From the NCBI GenBank assembly GCA_002633025.1, contig NMRB01000038.1, forward strand, positions 804,436 through 868,435: a stretch of DNA of 64,000 nucleotides, written 5' to 3'. A program made the position numbers and the translations under genes. Positions 57,130 through 64,000 of this stretch are shown piece after piece. The notes under the pieces were generated by a model, which saw only the letters and a program-made list of their open reading frames with translations, ran no database searches and was not told the origin of the DNA. Each line of letters starts with the position of its first letter. Position 1 is the first letter of the stretch. This DNA is from Notospermus geniculatus. Taxonomy: Eukaryota; Nemertea; Pilidiophora; Heteronemertea; Lineidae.

Positions 57130-60100
57130 GTAAGTAGGCATATATGCCTTCCTTGTTGAAATGAAAAACATGTCGTTGCTCGGTGTGTGGATATGTGCGT
57201 AGTCGGGGTAGGGCTGTGGTTCAATCTCGTACCCAGAGATTAGTTACGCTCGGCCGAGGTTGATGGTCGCTACACTAATCTCTGGAGACGGCTACGCCCT
57301 AGCGGTGGCTTCAGGAACCAAAATGCAGGCAAGTGCGTTACACACGGCGCATCCCGCTTCACTCCAAGTTTATACAGTGCGCCAAGTAGTGCTGTGGATT
57401 TTCCTCAATAAGTACAACAGATCCCTCGAAAAAAACTTTCTAAGGACATTTTTGTGTGTAACATTTTATACTCAAGTCATCTCAAGTCATTTCAGTGCAT
57501 TTGTGGTTAAAATTCGGTCTAAAACTGCACGATACCAAAAATCACACCTAAGGCGTGAAAATGGCTAGCCGTCTCCAGAGATTAGTGGAGCGACCTACAA
57601 CCTCGGCCCGAGCGTAACGAATCTCTGGGTACGAGATTGGGCTGTGGTTGTGGATGTGGTGGAGCTGGTAGCTGTTCGCCGGCCAGCCGTGTTGCTTGAC
57701 AACTGGTAAAACAGACTCATTATGTTTGTTTGACACAGAAGTGATTTGAGTTAAATGAACAAATAATTCAAAAGTTGCAATCTGACGACCGCATCAGTAA
57801 CTTGTCATTCTCAGAGCTGACTAATGCCTGGCTTTCACTGACGCTACGAATGTCCCGAATCGCCCCGAATCTGAAATTTTCCAATTCGTGGTTAATCGGC
57901 TTGAAAAATATGCCGAATGTCAAGAATGGGTTAAAAAACAAGTACGGATTCAAAGAATCGTGTAAGAATTGTACGAATAAGGTACCGACTCACTTACGAA
58001 TAGTCGTACTTAATTCGTAAATACATTCGAGACATTCCTGCCTGTTTTCGGCGTGGGTCCATGATGCCCCACTTTCACTGACGCTACGAATGTCCCGAAT
58101 CAGAAAGTTGTCCGCTTCGTAGATAATTCTCAAACGTTTCTTGCAGTTCTTAAATGATTCTTGGTTGATTCCTAAAACATNTCAGTGCACATTTAAAAGG
58201 CATCATCTAATATTTTCAGCTACGAAAAACTCAGAAAAAAAAAACTCGCCAATTCGCCAACTCGCCACTCGCCAATTCGCCACCTTTTGTCGTAACCCGT
58301 TGCTCGGTGTGTGGATATGTGCGTAGTCGGGGTAGGGCTGTGGTTGTGGATGTGGTGGAGCTGGTAGCTGTTCGCCGGCCAGCCGTGTTGGTTGACAACT
58401 GGTAAAACATACTCATTATTTTTGTTTGACACAGAAGTGATTTGAGTTAAATGAACAAATAATTCAAAAGTTGCAATCTAACGACCGCATCAGTAACTTG
58501 TCATTCTCAGAGCTGACTAAGAGCGTCTCAAAAATGAGTTACCATTTTCATTCTGTCTAAAAAATAAACTGTTGATTTCATTCCAATTAGACTCTTGTCT
58601 TGATTAGAGGAAAGGTGGGCAATTTTTCTCAAGTTGGTATTGTTTTGGTACCGTTTTTTTAACAGTCACAATCACAGGTTTTGTGACTTTGCAGTTTCTA
58701 CGATTGTGAATGGACACTCTCGCTGTGTGTAACTGATACGCACGCCCAGTCCTAACATGTGCACAAGTCTGATGTAAAATAGTTAGGACCGGGTACCAGT
58801 CTAGGTCAACACTAAATAGCAACGTATTCAAAATTTCTTGTCCAAAAATGCAATGCTGTGCAATTTCATTGCACTTTTTGCGGGAAATTTAGAATATGTT
58901 GATATTTAATTGATCTATGGAGATAAGTCAAAGGTTTGACACTTTTTGAATTTTATAACACTATGTTAAAAGGGGGTCTCGTTTTTTGGGGTGGCCACAC
59001 AATACACCTTTCTGCTTCTTCACTCACTGTCGTGATCACTGTCAGTATTCAAGTGGCTTCTTTCAGTTTCATCGATTTCTCAGCAAGGGTAAAGCAATAA
59101 AACCTATTTATAGCTTATTAAGGGCGATCTATTGATTATGTTGGATTTAGAAAGAATTCTAATGATTTATGTTGCAGAAGTTACCAAAACATTGCCCTGT
59201 TCCATGTTGTGCGAAGAATGCATGAAAAATTGTCTTGTTTGTGATCGAGGGTGAAACAATTATCGAATCTTGGTCATATATGACCCGTCACCACAAAACC
59301 AGACCGAAGCTGCTCTGAGGTTGGCAGGTTGGGACTGAATTATCTGTCGGTATATTCTGTCTACTGTGAAATCTGACTGATTCTATTTCTTTATCTCCTG
59401 GTGTCATCTCAGTCCGTTTAGGCTCATTTTCTGTGCGACTTCCGACTGTTTTTTTTGGGGGGGGGGTGGAGGGTCACATATTAGTCTTTTAGTGACGGTT
59501 AGCACATCATCCCAAAATATCATAAAAGATTTCAAAAGCGCATCCAACACGTGCATGGCTCTATAAAGCGGTGTTCATTGCCACATGGACCCGGTCCGTT
59601 TCCAGTCCATTTGCACCTAATTTTCTGGATACGACAGACGCAAAAGTCCATTTGTTCTATTTTTACGTACCTGAATCTGACAAAATCCGTGTGCCAATGA
59701 ATTTCGGTTTAGTTGCGGTTTAGTTGACATCGTTAACCTAACGACGGCCTCGGGAACATCGGCCCAGGGCCCATGTTCCCGAAGCCGTCGTTAGGTTAAC
59801 GATGTCGTTAAAACTGGGAAAATGCGTAGCATAGCGACATCGTTAACCTTACGATGGCTTCGGGAACATGGGTCCTGACACATAGATGCCACAGAGGAGT
59901 GTTCAGAGTGCAAATATCTCAGCAAACACTCAACAGATTTTGATGAAACAAAGCTCAAAATCCTTAGAACGTTCCACTCTATCAAAGCTGCAACAAAAAA
60001 ATACTTGATAAAAATGTTGATTTTTAGGAGTCTTTCTGATGAGCTGTCACACAATATACAATATTCCCAAATGTCCAACATTTTGATGCAGAAATATGAC

Positions 60101-61135
60101 CAACAAGATGTATTTTCATATGGAGCAAACTGTGTTAAAATTGGCTCAGTAGTATTTGAAATATTCAAGGTATCAGGTGTAGATAAACTTATGTCAAAGA
60201 CTGTAGGCCTACTTGCATCAGCGCAAAAAATTGTTGATAGAGCCCTCATATTTTATTTTTCAGCCTGTAAATGCTCTGATGGTTGTATAGGATGCAATGA
60301 CACAACCCAAGAGGCGTATTGTCATGCTTATTGCCCCTCTAAGCGAAGTGTGCTGCAGAGTGAGTACCACATAATTTGAGTGTGCGTTTTCACCTAGAAT
60401 ATTCCGAGGTTTCATAAGCAATGGGATTCTTTCCATCCAAAAATAAAGAAGAATAACCTGTTCCTCCGTCTTAAAAATCTTTAAAATGTCAGTAATATTT
60501 TTCTTAAAATATCTTACTAGGGAAAATCTTATAAGAAAAATCCTCGTCAGGTTCTTCTTACCAATATCCTGCTAAGAAAGAGCTAAGATTACTGAGATTA
60601 TTTGTAAGATTTATGCCCTGGGTGTACATTACATATCGGGGAAATTCGATCGAATCGTGTCACAGACCATTCAAAAAGTTCGCGGTCGTGTTTGAATCAC
60701 AGTTGAAGGGAATGCATGTCCGTGTTTTGAGCAAAATGGTGTATTATTAGATTCGCTCTCGAGAAAGTTGTTGAAGATTAGGAAACCATTATGTTAAAAT
60801 TTTAATTTTCTTCCATTTGGAAGTAATTTCAGCTGAATTGAACTATCACTAAGAGAGATAGAAGCAGAAAACGAAAGCGAGTTATTGTAGTTATTTTTTT
60901 TTATTATCCCAGTAGTTGACCTGTAACAGTGGGTGAAATAAAATATTTAATGTTTAATTTTTTCTTCATGCATTTTCAGGGAACCAGCGCGCTGTTCAGA
61001 AGAACCAGTAGACTTCGAATATGTGCACAAGGGTTATACAATCACAAGTGGAAAACAATACTAAAAGAATGAATAATTGGCAGATGCTGTGAATCTGATC
61101 GCAGATAGAAAAATAAAATTCCTCAATGAGACTCG
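57060..61135 (+). CDS. Small secreted cysteine-rich peptide gene, three core exons
   Basis: Coding exons 57060-57129, 60264-60359 and 60980-61011 with two phase-1 introns (donors gtaagt and gtgagt; acceptors tattttatttttcag and gcattttcag). Exon 1 is a textbook signal peptide: MNRALV, a hydrophobic core LLVFAVFMTV, then TEVAL. Exon 2 encodes six cysteines spaced C-x-C-x3-C-x2-C-x8-C-x3-C. Exon 3 adds a basic Gln/Arg/Lys tail of about ten residues before TAG at 61009. An AATAAA lies at 61112. Total about 65 residues, mature part about 42, weakly positive. Six cysteines suggest three disulfides. Role is inference: secreted defence peptide, hormone-like or toxin-like product are all possible. 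I did not recognise the family. The first intron holds a MULE-like insertion and a local duplication. Confidence 0.72.
57222..57639. mobile_element. 418-bp inverted-repeat element with 10-bp target duplication
   Basis: Long terminal inverted repeats beginning CAATCTCGTACCCAGAGATT, flanked by GGCTGTGGTT at 57212-57221 and 57640-57649. A duplicated copy of the target at 58300-58360 lacks the insertion and has a single GGCTGTGGTT, so it is a natural empty site. 9-11-bp duplications with long TIRs fit Mutator-like elements. The internal frames are shadows. Confidence 0.8.
57640..58524 (+). repeat. Local duplication in the cysteine-rich gene intron
   Basis: About 175 bases at 57650-57825 recur at 58347-58523, and the 46 bases at 57176-57221 recur at 58300-58345. 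Between them ctttcactgacgctacgaat occurs twice (57832, 58072). The signal-peptide exon itself is not included in the duplication. Confidence 0.7.
59178..59254 (+). CDS. Alternative cysteine exon of the same gene (candidate)
   Basis: After the acceptor tttatgttgcag the phase matches the signal-peptide exon. It reads EVTKTLPCSMLCEECMKNCL and two more cysteine-proximal residues, then stops at 59252-59254; the cysteines are spaced C-x3-C-x2-C-x3-C-x2-C. A donor agg|gtgaaa just before the stop would end the exon at 59250 in phase 2. It is either an alternative terminal exon (no AATAAA nearby) or an internal exon of a longer isoform. Confidence 0.45.
59278..59480. mobile_element. Short inverted-repeat element, copy 2 of the 5376 family
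   Basis: The reverse complement matches 5376-5578 through the aggagataaagaaat interior. It lies between candidate exons of the cysteine-rich gene. Confidence 0.72.
59735..59880. repeat. Inverted repeat, CATCGTTAACCTAACGACGG
   Basis: Three alternating copies of catcgttaacctaacgacgg and its complement with cgggaacatgggcc between them. Probably a small MITE with a partial second copy. Confidence 0.6.
60028..60359 (+). CDS. Extended form of the six-cysteine exon (candidate)
   Basis: An open frame runs without stop from an acceptor gttgatttttag at 60027 through the six-cysteine exon. Its start phase fits the phase-2 donor at 59250, so signal exon, 59178-59250, 60028-60359 and 60980-61011 form a second consistent model of about 170 residues. 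The added segment contains DELSHNIQYSQMSNILMQKY and a mildly hydrophobic FYFSA just before the first cysteine of the motif. The upstream acceptor is much weaker than the one at 60263, so the short form is preferred. Confidence 0.35.
61112..61117 (+). promoter_or_regulatory. Polyadenylation signal AATAAA
   Basis: AATAAA lies 101 bases after the TAG of the cysteine-rich gene, followed by a T-rich stretch (cttgtattatttataacttt). It fits the 3' end of that transcript. Confidence 0.6.
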
Positions 61136-61879
61136 ACTTTCTTGTATTATTTATAACTTTCTACTTCCAACGTAAGTTACCATCATTTTCAATGATAATC
61201 TTTATTTTTCATGAAGCCTAACATAGGAATATTTATGACTTAGACCCAGTGGAATGCGGAAGTCAGAAATGACGTCATCATCTCATTTGGAGGCATATGC
61301 CTCTACAGCTCCTTAGTTAATGTCTACCCTGTGTAACCGGTGACGACCCGTCCTCCACGATAGCTGCCACTACCTCGAAAAGTGACAGAGAGGACCCGGC
61401 TCGTCGCTAGATGTCACTGTTGGTGTAACCGCACCCTCAGTGAAATCTATCTTTCGCCATGCAAAGAGTATTGGGGAGAACTGGACATTTACCACCAATA
61501 CGGCAAAACCAAAGGTGATGCCACTCCAATTCCACATTAGAATCCCCCCTCCCATACCCCCAACACTTCCCCGACACTCAAAACACATACCGGAAGTGCG
61601 GCTGAACACAAGGAAAGGAAAAACAATTACGTCCATTAATAAATATGATAGTTTTATTGCCCAACAGGGGTGCGCTTACCAGAAAAAATTTATAATGTAT
61701 AGTTTTATTAAGAGGAGTTAAAAACTACTAAATGACACTGAATACATCAAGGAACACCCGAACGATAAAGATTTTATAGGAAACTTCATACCACAAGGGG
61801 CAAACTATATACACCTCACTAAAACTGGTCACATGGCAGCCTTTGGAATCAAATTGCAAACTACGTGTATTGTCAACAA

Positions 61880-62550
61880 TATTGCCGCCAAGGCCCTCAA
61901 CCGTCGACTGCCGGCTTCAATGTGTTGAAGGTTGCGTAGGTTTCAAACTTACTCTCAATCTTCTTTGACCGAGTAACCGAGTCAGCTAGCCGCTGAGCAG
62001 TAGCATGCGCACCATTTAGCAAATCATCCCTACAGTAATAACTAATTTGACGCTGTCGTAAACCAACCGATGTGCCTCATAGAATCAAGGGTCTGATCCG
62101 ACGATGTCGACAGCTTTTAAGTTATAGCACACCCTGCAATCAGACTATGTGGGATTTCGCCGTCGTAAATTCCCAGCGTGGTTAGGTATTCAAAAAATCG
62201 GGCATACATTGTAGTGTCGGCAACAGGATTATCAAGGACTCTTCTGGATCCCGAAACAATCCGAAATAAATAGCCTGTGACAAGCTCACCCCGTGAGATC
62301 TGCACTATTGCGTGTAACGGTGGATGCCGTGCACTGGACATATCAGTCTCTGAGGACATCTCTTGACCACAAATGTATTGCAAGCACCATTTAAACCTCT
62401 TATCGTCTTGGGTAAAGAATGTGACACGACAATACCGGCGTCACAGGCAGAACACGTCCCAGACAGCAGAGCTACGTTGGCACAACGTCGGCAGAGGTTG
62501 GCAAAGGTTGGCGAACGTTGGACGGTGTAGAAGTTGAAGATCTGTTCCAT
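61880..62550 (-). mobile_element. Tyrosine-recombinase element ORF remnant (Crypton/DIRS type)
   Basis: Minus strand, downward: MEQIFNFYTVQRSPTFANLC, a four-cysteine knuckle (CRRCA...CSACD), then LHAIVQISRGELVTGYLFRI and TTLGIYDGEIPHSLIAGCAI, where the HxxR box of tyrosine recombinases is degraded to HSLI. It ends with a MRHIGW block, YCRDDLLNGAHATAQRLADS and TYATFNTLKPAVDG. I know this layout from invertebrate tyrosine-recombinase transposons. At least two frameshifts. Confidence 0.58.
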
Positions 62551-62668
62551 AAAATACTATTTGGGCGGTTATAAAAAAACTCTTAAATATTAAAAAAATG
62601 ATTACAATGAGCCAAGAATCTACACATACTTGTCACATAAAATACGTACATCTAATGATAAAAAACTC

Positions 62669-63436
62669 TTTTTACATGTTCCTCTCTGATACCAATGCTC
62701 ATCATTTTATGGGATGGGGGTCATGTTCTGTCCTTGGATATTCGGTTTGTCTTCTTCAGTAAACACACTGCCAAAGAACTCATTAAAGTTGTATGCTTTT
62801 TCCCTATCTCCTGCTATCACTCGGCCACCACTCTTAGATCTGGTATTCTTTCCCTGCCTTCACACTTCCTCCTGGTATAATCCCAAAGTTTCTTTGGACA
62901 TCTCCTTGCAGCCATGGCTATTCTGAATTCATGCTCCCGTACAGCTAGAGGTGTAGATTTCCTTGCCTCCTTGCTCGAAGATACAAAATATAGTCCTGGC
63001 CTTCTGTGGTTTCCATATATCTCTTGAAGGCCTCCTTTTCCTTCTAACTTTCCTTTCATAAAACATTTCTGGATTTGAGCAATTCACATAAACAAAAGAG
63101 GCCAACAAAAGTGAATCCCAGTGAGTCAGTGAAATTTTCACTACGTCGTTATTGCAACTCCAGAATAATTTCCTTATTATTATTATTATATCTTTATTCG
63201 TACTGAAAATGTACACTTTTAAAAAGGTGTTGTGTGCTGGTGCTGGTGCGTGTTACAAATAAGGCACAGACAATTCTACCCCCTCAGTGTGGACACAGCT
63301 CATCTTTCAATACACAGGCCATTCAAAAAAAACGTCGACCTCCCTACATACAAAGAAAGAGTAATCTCTGTTATGACGACACCAAATCAGGTCTTATTCA
63401 ATGCGGCAAACAATTTGCATTCCCAATTATGTCCTG
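62669..63436 (-). mobile_element. LINE ORF2 fragment, copy 3
   Basis: Matches 40050-40855 of copy 1: linker region with REHEFRIAMAARRCPKKLWD and the ISLTHWDSLLLASFVYVN block. It lacks the MITE that interrupts copy 1 and so serves as the empty reference. It is frameshifted. Confidence 0.75.
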
Positions 63437-63496
63437 TATCTGTCCAGGGGCCATATTTATGAAGCCTTCACAACTTTGCGTTCACGCAAATCTATT

Positions 63497-63590
63497 GTTT
63501 GGCAGACAACCTATATTTGCCCACTGCCGGCGATGGATAATTAACCATCCACAGCCACTCTACGTTTGGTAGAATACTCATAGGTGTATG
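63497..63590 (-). pseudogene. DUF3987-like short fragment
   Basis: About 90 bases matching 42793-42880 and 45190-45275, the stretch around the SIAGSGQP block. As at 40855, it lies soon after the end of a LINE fragment. Confidence 0.5.
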
Positions 63591-64000
63591 GTACGCCGTT
63601 TGCTTCAAAAATTCCAAACTAAATATAATTAATTCGACAGGAATACTTTTCAGTTGAAGTCCAATATTTAAGTTCAAATCGTATATTTTTTAGGCTGAAA
63701 GGAATAAAATTCACTCGAACTTTGACTCTACATTTCAAACAACTCAATTTCATTTCATAACTCGGTTTATTTTATTCCAACTTTAAAATTTACATTAACG
63801 TCATTTTACGCAAGATGAAATCACAGAAATGTGAGTCGACATTCCAAATATTTCACTTGGAGGGAGAAGAAAATAAGTCGAACATTATGACGTCATCAAT
63901 TCTTGTGCACGTCGAGAATGGGGTCGATTCGAATATCATGACGGACATGAATGATACTGACATGATGACTGACAGAAACAGCGGCAGCCTGACCGGAAAC

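Noticed and set aside
57260-57568. 102-codon plus-strand frame
   Set aside because: Lies wholly within the 418-bp inverted-repeat element.
59791-60249. 152-codon minus-strand frame
   Set aside because: Shadow of a low-stop AT-rich region opposite the peptide gene; no splice support or recognisable motif.

Overview
This is eukaryotic genomic DNA. Coding sequence is broken into short exons with GT-AG introns, intergenic and intronic DNA is crowded with foldback elements, MITEs, tRNA-derived SINEs and decayed LINEs, and there is an assembly gap (N run, 26553-26867). The mix of families (Merlin/ISXO2-type transposase, BEL/Pao gag, tyrosine-recombinase element, repeats with GGCGGCCATCTTG and AGCTCACCTCTGTGAGGTGAGC motifs) points to a marine invertebrate, an invertebrate deuterostome or a lophotrochozoan. 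I cannot name the species from sequence alone.

1-31 kb, plus strand: sixteen consecutive exons of one gene, an RNF213-like giant E3 ubiquitin ligase (mysterin family). All fifteen junctions keep reading frame and give 1100 contiguous codons without a stop. They cover the part of the protein that follows the AAA+ core, the C3HC4 RING finger (exon 22710-22889) and the start of the region after the RING. The N-terminal half lies upstream of the window. I found no exon for the remaining C-terminal part in the 33 kb that follow. The introns hold mobile elements, several ending only 20-45 bases before a splice acceptor, and one 4.1-kb giant foldback element with a 5-bp target duplication.

31-57 kb: essentially a transposon graveyard. 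It contains a LINE on the minus strand in several pieces, BEL/Pao LTR fragments, many inverted-repeat elements, three copies (two long, one short) of a minus-strand unit pairing a DUF3987-like (helicase/primase-type) ORF with a Merlin/ISXO2-type transposase, and a TTAA-flanked family whose 2.8-kb member carries a spliced minus-strand gene.

57-61.1 kb, plus strand: a compact, apparently intact gene for a small secreted cysteine-rich peptide. It has a signal-peptide exon, a six-cysteine exon, a short basic last exon and an AATAAA signal, plus in-frame alternative exons that would give a longer product. I did not recognise its family. It is the most interesting unannotated gene in the window.

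61.1-64 kb: a tyrosine-recombinase element fragment and another LINE copy, both on the minus strand, ending with a further fragment of the DUF3987-like unit.
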